NCBI GenBank assembly: GCA_934090595.1
Contig: CAKOJO010000012.1
Span: 1 to 26,043 of the forward strand
Length of the DNA stretch: 26,043 bases
Direction of reading: 5' to 3'
From: an uncultured Bacilli bacterium
GTDB lineage: Bacteria > Bacillota_I > Bacilli_A > RF39 > UBA660
The position numbers and the translations under genes were made by a program. Below, piece after piece: positions 6,287-14,373 of this stretch. The notes beneath the pieces are model-generated. The model made no database searches. It worked only from the letters and a program-made list of their open reading frames with translations, and was not told the DNA's origin. How positions within the stretch are numbered: position 1 is the stretch's first letter; every line of letters starts with the position of its first letter.

Positions 6287-8378
6287 TTTGTTTTACCTTT
6301 TTTACTTTGTTGTTTGATTTTTTTATTGGTTCAAAGTCTATTTCATAGTTTTCAGGATCACTTCTTGTTAATGTTACTTCGATTGTGTCTCCAAGACGAT
6401 ATACTTTATTAGTTCTTTCTCCGATTATTATTTGTAGTTCTTCATCATAGTTATAATAATCATTCATTGTTTCAAAGCCCATTCTTCCTTCGACTAGATT
6501 GTCTAGTTCAATGAACATTCCATTTTTAGTGAAACCATTTATCTTTCCTGTAAATTGTTCTCCAACTTTATTTTGCATGAATTGTGCCATTCTATATTTA
6601 TTCGCTTGTTTTTCGCATTTTTCTGCCGCTATTTCTTGGTGTGATGAGTGTATGGCAATTTCTTCTAATTTTGATTTATATAAATCTTGCATTAGTTTAT
6701 CAAATTCACCATTTAGTATTAGATGTAGCACTCTATGAATTGTTGTATCTGGATATCTTCTTATTGGGCTTGTAAAGTGTGTGTAGTATTCTCCTTTTCT
6801 TGAGTCTACCCCGATTCCAAAGTGTCCTTCTTTTTGTGTTGTATATTTTGCTTTAGCCATGCATCTTAGAATCATTTGAATGAATAGGTCTTTGTTGTCT
6901 TTTGTTTCTAGTTCTTTTAGAATATTTTGTATTACTTTGGGATCTGACATATTAACTTTAGTATTTATATCTACTCCATATGTTTTAAGTATAGTAAGGG
7001 TGTTTTTTAGTCTTTCTTCGTCTGGGTATTCATGAACACGATAGATTGATTCTACTCCCATGTTATAGATGTATGTTGCTACTGTTTCATTGGCCGCTAA
7101 CATGAAGTCTTCGATTAGTGTTTCTCCAGTGTCTTGTATTCTTAGTTCGATGCTTTCTACTTCGTCATTTTCATTTATATTTATTTTCTTTTCAGGAAGA
7201 TCAAAGTTTAACATTCCTCTTTTTTCTCTTGATGTTCTTAGTATTTTTGCTAATTCTTCCATTTTATTTAGTGCTTCAACATATTTTTCATACTCTTCTT
7301 CTACTACGTTTTCATTTAGTATTTTATTTACTTTTTTATATGTCATTTGAATATTTGAATGAATTACGCTTTTGAATATATCAAATGTTATTAAGTTGCC
7401 TTGTTTATCAAATTCCATTTCGCATGATAGTGCTAGTCTATCAACGTCTGGATTTAGGGAACAGATTCCATTTGATAATTGTGGTGGATACATTGGACTT
7501 ACGACTCCTGGCATGTAGACACTTGTTGCTTTTTCTCTTGCATCCTGATCTAGTTTTGAGTTTTCTTTTACATAGTTTGTTACATCCGCGATATGAACTC
7601 CTAATTTATAGTTACCATTTTCTAGAATATCGATTGAAATAGCATCGTCTATGTCTTTTGTATCGTCACCATCGATTGTAAATATCATTTTATCTCTTAA
7701 ATCTCTTCTTCCCTCAAGATCTTTTTCTAATACTGATGATGGTATGTAGTCTAGTTCTTTTAATGCTTCTTCAGTGAATCCTATTGTGAAGTTATTGGCA
7801 TATAGTATTTTGTTTTCTTCAAGTTTTGGGGCATTTTTGTGTCCAATTATAGTGTCTAAGGTAGCTCGATAGTATTTTCCTTCTTTGGTTTTATCTATTT
7901 TTATACCTATTAGCATACCATCTACTATTTTTTCGTCTAGGTTTATTTTATACATGTCTTTTCCTACGACTGCGTATCTTTCTTTATTGATCGTTTTTAC
8001 TTCAGCGATTATTCCTTTTCTTTCTATTATCTTTTTAATGGTTCCTGTGTTATTATTGAAATCTGTTATTCTTGCTAGTACTTTATCTCCTTCAAAGCAC
8101 ATTTTTTTGTAGTCTTTGTTTACATTTATTGTTTTATTATCGTATGATACATAGCAATCACCATTTCTTTTAATGTGAAATATCCCTTCGACAAATGGAT
8201 TAAGGGTATAGTTGTCTCCGCCAACACAGTAGATTAATTGTTTTTCTTTTAGTTCATCTATTACTTCTAAAAATTGTTCATATGTATAATTTGTGTAACC
8301 ACTTTTTTTATAAATATCTTTTAGGTTAATAGCGTTGTTTCTTGATATTTCTAATATATCTAGTATTTTTTCTTCCAT
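6270..8378 (-). CDS. rnr: Ribonuclease R
   Basis: RNase R is a processive 3'-5' exonuclease that degrades structured RNA and mRNAs freed by trans-translation. The 702 residues hold an N-terminal winged-helix segment (1-60), cold-shock-like domains (about 60-215), the RNB catalytic domain (about 225-550) and a C-terminal S1 domain (about 615-690) with a short Lys/Asn tail. The metal site is intact: FTIDGDDTKDIDDA gives Asp236, Asp242, Asp244 and Asp245 with the spacing of RNase II/R. HFTSPIRRYPD is present near the end of RNB. ATG start with SD AGGTGAT. It follows secG, from which a terminator separates it by about 30 bp, and overlaps smpB. Confidence 0.97.
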   Translation of the reverse strand: MEEKILDILEISRNNAINLKDIYKKSGYTNYTYEQFLEVIDELKEKQLIYCVGGDNYTLNPFVEGIFHIKRNGDCYVSYDNKTINVNKDYKKMCFEGDKVLARITDFNNNTGTIKKIIERKGIIAEVKTINKERYAVVGKDMYKINLDEKIVDGMLIGIKIDKTKEGKYYRATLDTIIGHKNAPKLEENKILYANNFTIGFTEEALKELDYIPSSVLEKDLEGRRDLRDKMIFTIDGDDTKDIDDAISIDILENGNYKLGVHIADVTNYVKENSKLDQDAREKATSVYMPGVVSPMYPPQLSNGICSLNPDVDRLALSCEMEFDKQGNLITFDIFKSVIHSNIQMTYKKVNKILNENVVEEEYEKYVEALNKMEELAKILRTSREKRGMLNFDLPEKKININENDEVESIELRIQDTGETLIEDFMLAANETVATYIYNMGVESIYRVHEYPDEERLKNTLTILKTYGVDINTKVNMSDPKVIQNILKELETKDNKDLFIQMILRCMAKAKYTTQKEGHFGIGVDSRKGEYYTHFTSPIRRYPDTTIHRVLHLILNGEFDKLMQDLYKSKLEEIAIHSSHQEIAAEKCEKQANKYRMAQFMQNKVGEQFTGKINGFTKNGMFIELDNLVEGRMGFETMNDYYNYDEELQIIIGERTNKVYRLGDTIEVTLTRSDPENYEIDFEPIKKSNNKVKKVKQNGNTK

Positions 8379-8408
8379 TTTATCACCTGTCTATATAATA
8401 CCACAAAA

Positions 8409-8430
8409 AAAACAGAATTACATCTGTTTT
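8409..8430 (-). terminator. Terminator of secG
   Basis: Stem AAAACAGA / TCTGTTTT (8 bp) with a 6-nt loop, followed by more T residues on the minus strand. It lies immediately after the secG stop codon; readthrough would feed rnr. A TATTAT just downstream may start rnr transcription, but no -35 is clear. Confidence 0.75.
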
Positions 8431-8431
8431 A

Positions 8432-8656
8432 TTAAATAAATGAAATTACAGTACATATTATTACGAATAGTAAGCCTAGTACTAGTGTAGTTCTACTTAT
8501 TACTAATTCACTACCACGTTCTTTTCTATTTTTAAATAAATCGCTTGTTGAACCACTGAAGATTGCTCCAGCGTCGTCTGATTTACCACTTTGTAATAAT
8601 ACTAATATAATTAATAAAACGCAAATTACTAATAATGCTATTTCTAATATTGTCAT
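8432..8656 (-). CDS. secG: Protein-export membrane protein SecG
   Basis: SecG is the small auxiliary subunit of the SecYEG translocon. The 74 residues have the standard form: an N-terminal membrane helix (about 3-22), the conserved LLQSGKSDDAGAIFSGS loop (20-36) typical of Gram-positive SecG, a basic NRKERGSE stretch and a second membrane helix (about 54-73). Length is normal. ATG start with SD GGGAGG. The neighbourhood eno-secG-rnr-smpB-ssrA is the usual Bacillota order. It has its own promoter and terminator. Confidence 0.95.
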   Translation of the reverse strand: MTILEIALLVICVLLIILVLLQSGKSDDAGAIFSGSTSDLFKNRKERGSELVISRTTLVLGLLFVIICTVISFI

Positions 8657-8683
8657 AGTACGCCTCCCTAAATAACTAAGAGT

Positions 8684-8712
8684 ATTTTAACATATTTTTT
8701 AGGGTAAATCAA
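8684..8712 (-). promoter_or_regulatory. secG promoter
   Basis: -35 TTGATT (8707-8712), 17-bp spacer, -10 TAAAAT (8684-8689) preceded by TGT (extended -10), minus strand. It begins only 6 bp after the end of the upstream antiporter gene. Confidence 0.75.
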
Positions 8713-8717
8713 TAGTT

Positions 8718-9671
8718 TTAGATAAAACCTATGAACCAAAAATAGATATAGATGCTTACTATTATTATGGATGGAATTATATATGTTACTTTTGATATAG
8801 ATTTAGTTCTAATGTTTTGAAGAAAGCTTATTATTATAAATATTAAACCTAAGAATAGAATTGTTGTTGTATGTTTGTCTATTTCATTGTATATTGGCGA
8901 TGTTTTGTAGATAATGTCTGCGAATGATAGAACTACTAGGTTGAATAGATTACTTCCTATGATGTCTTGTAGTGCTAAATCATAGTTATCTATTGATATA
9001 AGGGTGTAGAATGTTATAACTTCTGGTAAGCTTGTTGTTATTCCTAGTAGTATTGCTCCGATTATTCCACTTGAAAATGATGGATGTGCTCCCGCTATGT
9101 TATTAACAAATGTTGTTAATAAAACACTTGATGCTATCATAAGAATTGAGGTTATTAACAATTTTTCTTTGATATTTTTTATTGGTTTTATTTCTGTTTT
9201 AGTTTGTTCTTCTTTACTTTTAGGTAATAGTTTTATGTATATGAAGTATAGTATGATAATAACGATAGTAGGAAGTCCTATATTTAAAATTGTTATATTT
9301 ATTTTATCTTTTATAAATAGATAGATTGTTAAATAGTTTATTATTAGAATTAGATAGGTTAAATAATTAGTTTTTGTTGTTTTTGTTGTATATATCTTTT
9401 TTATAAATATAATATCTAGGAGTGCTGTTATGAATATATTAAAGAGGTTACTTCCTAGAATGTCTCCGAGTGCTAATAAGGGGTTTTTTAATAGTATAGA
9501 TGATGTGCATGTTATTAGTTCTGGTAGTGATGTTACTCCCGCTAATAAGAGGCCTCCGATTACTGCTTTTGATATGTTGCTTGTTTTGCTTAGATTGTCT
9601 GCATATATTGATAGTTTAATGCTTAAGAATACTGTTAAGAATGCGAATATTAAAAAAAATATCTCGTTCAC
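8718..9671 (-). CDS. Calcium/sodium antiporter of the CaCA family (YrbG-like)
   Basis: An integral membrane exchanger of 317 residues with about ten hydrophobic helices arranged as two inverted halves. The alpha-repeats are clear: GGLLLAGVTSLPELIT with GDILGSNLFN in the first half, and GAILLGITTSLPEVIT with QDIIGSNLFN in the second. The Glu of each SLPE motif and the GSNLFN Asn are the ion-binding positions known in this family, so it should be active; the ion pair (Na+/Ca2+ or H+) cannot be told. The reading frame extends to a GTG at 9680, but that GTG is part of the SD AGGTGAT; the next GTG (9671) has correct spacing and is chosen. It lies 44 bp downstream of eno and may be co-transcribed with it. 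Confidence 0.88.
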   Translation of the reverse strand: MNEIFFLIFAFLTVFLSIKLSIYADNLSKTSNISKAVIGGLLLAGVTSLPELITCTSSILLKNPLLALGDILGSNLFNIFITALLDIIFIKKIYTTKTTKTNYLTYLILIINYLTIYLFIKDKINITILNIGLPTIVIIILYFIYIKLLPKSKEEQTKTEIKPIKNIKEKLLITSILMIASSVLLTTFVNNIAGAHPSFSSGIIGAILLGITTSLPEVITFYTLISIDNYDLALQDIIGSNLFNLVVLSFADIIYKTSPIYNEIDKHTTTILFLGLIFIIISFLQNIRTKSISKVTYIIPSIIIVSIYIYFWFIGFI

Positions 9672-9715
9672 TATAATCACCTATTAATTTATATGTGCAA
9701 CGAAATATTTTAAAA

Positions 9716-10930
9716 CTATAAATTTTCTTCGATTCTTAGAAGTCTATTGTATTTACATATTCTTTCTCCACGAGATAGTGAACCACTTTTCATGTAAGGT
9801 ATTCCTAATCCTACTGCAAAGTCACTTATGAATGTGTCTTCTGTTTCTCCACTTCTGTGAGATATTATCATGTTTATGTTATTTTCTCTTGCTAATTTTA
9901 TTGTTTCTAGCATTTCACTTATTGTTCCTATTTGATTGGCTTTTAAAAGAATAAAATTGGTTGATTTATTTTCTATTCCTTTTTGTAATAAGTTTTTGTT
10001 TGTGGTATAAAGATCATCTCCGACTATGTTTGTATTTAGTTCATTTGTCAGTTTAGAGAATCCTACAAAGTCTTGTTCTTCAAGTGGGTCTTCGATTGAG
10101 AAGATTGGATATTTTTTTATTAGTTCTTTATACATTTCAATCATTCGATCTGTGTTTTTATAGACATTATCTATTAAGTACATTTTTTTATTTTTATCAT
10201 AGAATGATGATGCTGCTATATCTAGCGCAATTAGTACATCTTCTTTTGGTTTGTACCCTGATATTTCTATTGCTTTGATAATAGTATCTAGAGCCTCTTC
10301 ATTATTTTTTAGATTTGGGGCAAATCCTCCTTCATCGCCGACGTTGGTGCTGTATCCTTGTTCTTTTAAAATGTTTTTTAGGTTGTGAAATACTTCACTT
10401 GCTATTTGTAGTTGTTCTTTTATCGTTTTTCTATTTACCATAATCATGAATTCTTGAAATTCAATTTTATTATCGGCATGCATTCCTCCGTTTAATATAT
10501 TAAACATGCACTTAGGAACTTGGTTGTTTTTTCCAATGTATTGATATAGTTCTTTATTTTCTTTTTGTGCACATGCTTTTATGTATGCTAATGATACTGA
10601 AAGAATAGCATTTGCTCCAAGATTGGTTTTGTTTTTAGTATTATCTAATTTTATTAATAATTCATCTAATTCTTGAAAGTTTTCAAAGTCTTTATTTATA
10701 ATATTTTCTTTTATTATAGTGTTAACATTGTTTACTGCTTTTAGAACTCCCTTTCCTAGGTATCTTTTTTCATGATCACGTAATTCTAATGCTTCATTTG
10801 AACCAGTTGATGCACCACTTGGAACACTTGCTCTTCCTGTAATGTTTCCTTCGATTGTGATGTCTGTTTCTACTGTTGGCCATCCTCGTGAGTCTAATAT
10901 TTCTCTTGATTTGACTTCTGTTATTTTCAT
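9716..10930 (-). CDS. eno: Enolase, short and somewhat divergent
   Basis: Enolase interconverts 2-phosphoglycerate and phosphoenolpyruvate. The 404 residues align through the whole family, from REILDSRGWPTVE to KYNRLLRIEENL. Catalytic and metal residues are kept: QEFMIM, GDEGGFAPNL, the Asp of IALDIAASS, SIEDP, GDDL, the Lys of LLKANQIGT and SHRSGETED. Oddities: it ends right after RIEENL, lacking the usual ~15-20 C-terminal residues; DSRGNP is DSRGWP; NGG(E/S)HADNN is NGGMHADNK; SIEDGL is SIEDPL; PSRTDR is LSRGER. The frame opens at a GTG (10939) that is the SD AGGTGA itself; the ATG at 10930 is the start. Probably active; whether it is the only enolase in the genome cannot be seen here. Confidence 0.93.
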   Translation of the reverse strand: MKITEVKSREILDSRGWPTVETDITIEGNITGRASVPSGASTGSNEALELRDHEKRYLGKGVLKAVNNVNTIIKENIINKDFENFQELDELLIKLDNTKNKTNLGANAILSVSLAYIKACAQKENKELYQYIGKNNQVPKCMFNILNGGMHADNKIEFQEFMIMVNRKTIKEQLQIASEVFHNLKNILKEQGYSTNVGDEGGFAPNLKNNEEALDTIIKAIEISGYKPKEDVLIALDIAASSFYDKNKKMYLIDNVYKNTDRMIEMYKELIKKYPIFSIEDPLEEQDFVGFSKLTNELNTNIVGDDLYTTNKNLLQKGIENKSTNFILLKANQIGTISEMLETIKLARENNINMIISHRSGETEDTFISDFAVGLGIPYMKSGSLSRGERICKYNRLLRIEENL

Positions 10931-10953
10931 ATTTTTCACCTATCCTTGTGAAT

Positions 10954-10959
10954 ATTATA
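10954..10959 (-). promoter_or_regulatory. -10 box of eno
   Basis: Perfect TATAAT within ATTATATAATATT on the minus strand, 23 bp upstream of the ATG. The -35 (TTTTAT) is weak. The region between eno and the divergent FemABX gene carries both promoters in 125 bp. Confidence 0.55.
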
Positions 10960-10990
10960 TAATATTTTTTATATAAATAAAACTTTTTTA

Positions 10991-11019
10991 TTGATTTTAG
11001 TTCGAAAAAAAGTTATTAT
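10991..11019 (+). promoter_or_regulatory. Promoter of the FemABX-like gene
   Basis: -35 TTGATT (10991-10996), 17-bp spacer, -10 TATTAT (11014-11019). It is followed by a very strong SD AGGAGGAG at 11041-11048. Confidence 0.7.
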
Positions 11020-11055
11020 AGTAGTATGAAAATACAATGAAGGAGGAGTGTTTAT

Positions 11056-12312
11056 ATGAAAATTGTTATTCTTACACCAGAACAGTTTGATAATTTTTCT
11101 GATAACCATCCTCTTCATACTTATTATCAGACTTCTATGTATGGAAATTTGATGAGAAAGAATGGGTTTAAGGTGGATTATTATGGATTTGTTGATAATT
11201 CTAATATGCTTATTGGCGCTACTTTAATGCTTACTAAAAAGTTGTTTTTTGGTCATAAGTATGCTTATGCTCCACGTGGTTTTTTGATTGATTATGATAA
11301 TAAACAACTTATTACTGAACTTTCTAGGAAATTAAAGAGATATTTAGCAAAGAGTAATTATGTGTTTTTAAAGATTGATCCTCCGGTTGTTGCTAATAAA
11401 AGGGATAAAGATGGCAATGTTATACCAAGTCCTTATCAGAATGATATAATAGTTTTTTTGCAAAATAATGGATATAATTATTTTGGGGATAATAAGTTTT
11501 TTGGTACAGAAAAACCAAGATGGAATGCTATTTTAAAGGTAACTGGTTCTGCTGAATCTTTGTATAAAAATTTTGATAGTAATATTAAAAATAAGATTAG
11601 GAAGGCTCAATCTAGAGGTGTTGAAATAATACAGGGCAATCATAATGATATGGAAATTTTTTATAGTTTTGTTTATAAGAAACATTATAGAAAGTTGAAT
11701 TATTATAAGGATTTTGGGGAGTTTTTTGGCAATAAGTTTGAACTTTATTTTGCTAAGCTTAATACTGAGAAGTATTTGACTAATATTAAAAAATTATATG
11801 AAGATGAAATTGCTAATAATGAAGATATTAATTCTAGGATACAGGAAGCTGGTAGAAATAATAGAATTGATAATAAGCTTACTAATTCTAAGCTTACTTC
11901 AGATAAGTTGCTTGCTACTTATAAAAAGGAATTGGAGTATGCTTCATCACTTTTTGAGAAGAATCCACAAGGTATTATTATTGGTGCAACGGGGGTTATT
12001 ATTGAAAAATATGGTGTTGAGCTTTTAATAGAGGGATATAATCCTAAATATGGTCTTTATTATCCTAATTTTTTACTTAAGTGGCATATTATTGAAAAGT
12101 ATGCAAAACTTGGTGCTGTTTATTTTCATTTGAATGCTATTACTGGATACTTTGGAAATAATAATAAGTTTAAAGGTCTTAATGAAATGAAACTTGGTTA
12201 TAATGCTGAGGTTACTGAGTATATTGGGGAGTTTGATTTAGTTATTTCTCCTGGGCTTTATAAGTTTTATAAGACTTCGAAATTAGGAAAAAAGAAAAAT
12301 AGAATGAGTTAA
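11056..12312 (+). CDS. FemABX-family peptidyltransferase (peptidoglycan interpeptide bridge)
   Basis: FemABX enzymes add amino acids from aminoacyl-tRNA to the lysine side chain of lipid II or related precursors. The 418 residues show both GNAT-like halves: N-terminal YYQTSMYGNLMRKNGF (23-38) and FGHKYAYAPRGFLIDY (65-80), the hinge KNFDSNIKNKIRKAQSRGVEI (171-191), a long helical arm (about 236-303, rich in Glu/Lys/Asn) matching the coiled-coil arm of FemA/FemX, and the closing EGYNPKYGLYYPNFLLKWHIIEKY region with the GLNEMKLGY tail. No signal peptide, as expected for a cytosolic enzyme. Which amino acid is added cannot be told. It stands alone on the plus strand with a strong promoter, strong SD and a shared terminator. 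Confidence 0.88.
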   Translation: MKIVILTPEQFDNFSDNHPLHTYYQTSMYGNLMRKNGFKVDYYGFVDNSNMLIGATLMLTKKLFFGHKYAYAPRGFLIDYDNKQLITELSRKLKRYLAKSNYVFLKIDPPVVANKRDKDGNVIPSPYQNDIIVFLQNNGYNYFGDNKFFGTEKPRWNAILKVTGSAESLYKNFDSNIKNKIRKAQSRGVEIIQGNHNDMEIFYSFVYKKHYRKLNYYKDFGEFFGNKFELYFAKLNTEKYLTNIKKLYEDEIANNEDINSRIQEAGRNNRIDNKLTNSKLTSDKLLATYKKELEYASSLFEKNPQGIIIGATGVIIEKYGVELLIEGYNPKYGLYYPNFLLKWHIIEKYAKLGAVYFHLNAITGYFGNNNKFKGLNEMKLGYNAEVTEYIGEFDLVISPGLYKFYKTSKLGKKKNRMS

Positions 12313-12340
12313 AAAAATAGACTTTGGTGTCTATTTTTTT
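12311..12340. terminator. Bidirectional terminator between convergent genes
   Basis: Perfect 12-bp stem AAAAAAATAGAC / GTCTATTTTTTT with a 6-nt loop. It has a T-run on either strand, so it can stop both the FemABX-like gene (+) and the coiled-coil gene (-), whose stop codons abut or overlap it. Confidence 0.9.
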
Positions 12341-14013
12341 CTTATTTCTCTATAGTTTTCTTCATATACAATCGGTATATCAACGTTTTCTACTCCATAT
12401 TTTTTATTTGCAAATTGTTCGAAACTCATTGCTGATGTTTTGTCCTCTAAAAGTTCATAGTATTTTAAATATTCATCATATATAATATTAGCCATATTTT
12501 CTCTTGATTTTTCTATTTCTATTAGTTCTCTTGAATTTGGTCTTGTTACTTTTAGATACTCTGAAAATGGCATTTTTCCTAAATCAGTATTTTTTACTTT
12601 TTCTACCATATATTGTTGATATAATTGTGTTCTTTGGATTTGAAGATTTTCATCTAGCTCTATGTTTTTTATTTGTTGTTTATCTTCTACTTGCATTTCT
12701 TTTTCTTGATGTTCTTCTTTTGGTTCATATTCGTTTTTAAGTTGTTCTCTTAATATTTCTGTTTTAATGTTTTTTATTTGTTGTTTATCTTCTACTTGTA
12801 TTTCTTTTTCTTGATGTTCTTTTTTTTGTTCATATTCGTTTTTAAGTTGTTCCCTTAATATCTCTGTTCTAATGTTTATTCTGTTTTTATTTAATTCAGG
12901 ATATTTTTCTAATAATTGAACTAATGTACTTTTTAATTCTAAGTATTGACTTTGAAGTTGTTCATATTTTTGTTGATTTTCTCTACTTTCTAACATTTCT
13001 TGCTTGATGAACTCTATTTGCTTTTGGAGTGCTACTATTCTAGCTGATGCTTCAATTTTACCTTTTAAACCTGAATTTTCATATTGTTGTTCACTTGTGC
13101 TTATTAAGGAACGTAACTCACTTATTTGTTGTTCTTTTACACTGCACATACTTTGATATAATTGTGATTTGGATATTGAAGTGTTTTTAAATATATCTAT
13201 TAATTCGTCCAAATACCATATTTCTCTTGATTGTTCCATTATTTCTTTATAGTTTGAATGAAGTTTTTCTACTAATGCGCTTTCTTTACTTTCTAGGTTA
13301 TAGTGTTGATTCACAAAACTATTTAATTTATAGAAAGTTGATAAAGATTCTCTTCCTCTAAAGTTTATATTATCTTGATTTATTTCACCATTCATTGCAT
13401 CTATTGCTCTTCGAATTCTTGCATTGTCTAATTCTAATGATCTATTACCTTTAGTATAATCGTCTGTTATTTCAAATTGCATTTCTTCGAAAACTGTATT
13501 CATTTCATATTGACTGTGTGAGAATTTTGATGCGATTGTCCAGATACTATTAATTCTTAAATGCTTATTATTTTTTAATAGCTTGTACATGTCTTTTGAT
13601 ATTTTTTGAGTTTGATCAGATATATTTTTTCTTGTATTTATTCTTGCTTTTCTTATTTCTTTTTGAGTTTGATTGTCGTTTTTGTATTCTAATAACCTTG
13701 CCAATTTATTTGTTAATTCCCATTCTTTTACCAAACCTTTCATTTTTCTTGTTTCATGTTGTAATGTTTGTTCTACGAATTTCATTTCCATTCTTTTTTG
13801 TTCTAAATCTTCTATTTCGGATTCTATCATTTTAATTTCTAATTCTGCTTGACGTGGTGAAATTGGTTTTGATGATTTTTTTATTCCAGTTCCTGCATAT
13901 CTATCATTTCCCATTTTCAAATTTAGTTTTTGTTTTCGTAATGATTCAATTCTTTGAGCATAGTATTCTCTATTAATACTGTTTATTAATTGTTCTGCAT
14001 TTTGATTTTCCAT
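12331..14013 (-). CDS. Large coiled-coil protein of unknown function with tandem duplication
   Basis: Not recognised. A 560-residue, highly charged protein dominated by Gln/Glu/Lys heptad-like helices, with no signal peptide or membrane segment; probably a cytosolic structural or scaffold protein. Visible parts: an N-terminal coiled coil (about 1-110) with a short Gly/Ser/Pro break (about 37-52); a mixed helical middle (about 110-270); a second coiled coil (about 275-375); two 35-residue repeats (about 381-450) starting TEILREQLKNEYE; and a less charged C-terminal segment (about 465-560) with MPFSEYLKVTRPNSREL and MSFEQFANKKYGVENVD. The ATG is one base after the stop of the DUF1292 gene and uses its SD AAGGTGA; the upstream GTG at 14022 is part of that SD. 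The two genes are translationally coupled. Confidence 0.75.
   Translation of the reverse strand: MENQNAEQLINSINREYYAQRIESLRKQKLNLKMGNDRYAGTGIKKSSKPISPRQAELEIKMIESEIEDLEQKRMEMKFVEQTLQHETRKMKGLVKEWELTNKLARLLEYKNDNQTQKEIRKARINTRKNISDQTQKISKDMYKLLKNNKHLRINSIWTIASKFSHSQYEMNTVFEEMQFEITDDYTKGNRSLELDNARIRRAIDAMNGEINQDNINFRGRESLSTFYKLNSFVNQHYNLESKESALVEKLHSNYKEIMEQSREIWYLDELIDIFKNTSISKSQLYQSMCSVKEQQISELRSLISTSEQQYENSGLKGKIEASARIVALQKQIEFIKQEMLESRENQQKYEQLQSQYLELKSTLVQLLEKYPELNKNRINIRTEILREQLKNEYEQKKEHQEKEIQVEDKQQIKNIKTEILREQLKNEYEPKEEHQEKEMQVEDKQQIKNIELDENLQIQRTQLYQQYMVEKVKNTDLGKMPFSEYLKVTRPNSRELIEIEKSRENMANIIYDEYLKYYELLEDKTSAMSFEQFANKKYGVENVDIPIVYEENYREIRKK
12662..12871 (-). repeat. 105-bp in-frame tandem duplication in the coiled-coil gene
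   Basis: Two adjacent 105-bp units (12662-12766 and 12767-12871) differ at about six positions by eye. Each encodes 35 residues beginning TEILREQLKNEYE and containing QVEDKQQIKNI. Thirty-five residues equal five heptads, so duplication extends a coiled coil without changing phase. Confidence 0.9.
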
Positions 14014-14014
14014 T

Positions 14015-14275
14015 TTATTCACCTTCTTTTAATGATTTTATTATTAAGTCATATACATAGCTTAGTTCTTCTTGATCTTCTACTAAATTTATGTAAAATT
14101 CATTCTCTTTTTCTTCAAGTGTTGCTATAGCAATATTTACTTCATCATTTATTTCTTCGTCTGGTGTTAATAACACATATAATTTATTATCTTTTTCTGA
14201 TTTTACTTGTGCAAATATTTCTATTTTTTCTTTCTCATTATTTTGATTAATTACTTCAATAAATTCTCTATCCAT
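14015..14275 (-). CDS. DUF1292 family protein (YrzB-like)
   Basis: An 86-residue acidic protein. The order of segments fits DUF1292: REFIEVINQNNEKEKIEIFAQV, then a KLYVLLTPDEEIND strand pair, then a Glu-rich VEDQEELSYVYDLI helix. Members are widespread in Bacillota and of unknown function, often next to yrrK/yrzL (known context, not present here). Its neighbour instead is the coiled-coil gene, whose ATG follows its stop codon by one base, suggesting the two products are made together. ATG start with SD AAGGAG; own promoter at 14299-14328. Confidence 0.75.
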   Translation of the reverse strand: MDREFIEVINQNNEKEKIEIFAQVKSEKDNKLYVLLTPDEEINDEVNIAIATLEEKENEFYINLVEDQEELSYVYDLIIKSLKEGE

Positions 14276-14298
14276 ATTTAACTCCTTATTCTACTTAA

Positions 14299-14328
14299 AT
14301 TATATACTATTTGTTAGGTTCTTGTAAA
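14299..14328 (-). promoter_or_regulatory. Promoter of the DUF1292-coiled-coil operon
   Basis: -35 TTTACA (14323-14328), 18-bp spacer, -10 TATAAT (14299-14304) on the minus strand, just after the ychF terminator. Confidence 0.7.
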
Positions 14329-14348
14329 GAGTTGTTTATTTAAAAATA

Positions 14349-14373
14349 AAAAATGAGGTTAAATCTCATTTTT
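14349..14373 (-). terminator. Terminator of ychF and its operon
   Basis: 9-bp stem AAAAATGAG / CTCATTTTT with a 7-nt loop, followed by TTATTTTTAAA on the minus strand. It overlaps the ychF stop codon. Confidence 0.85.
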
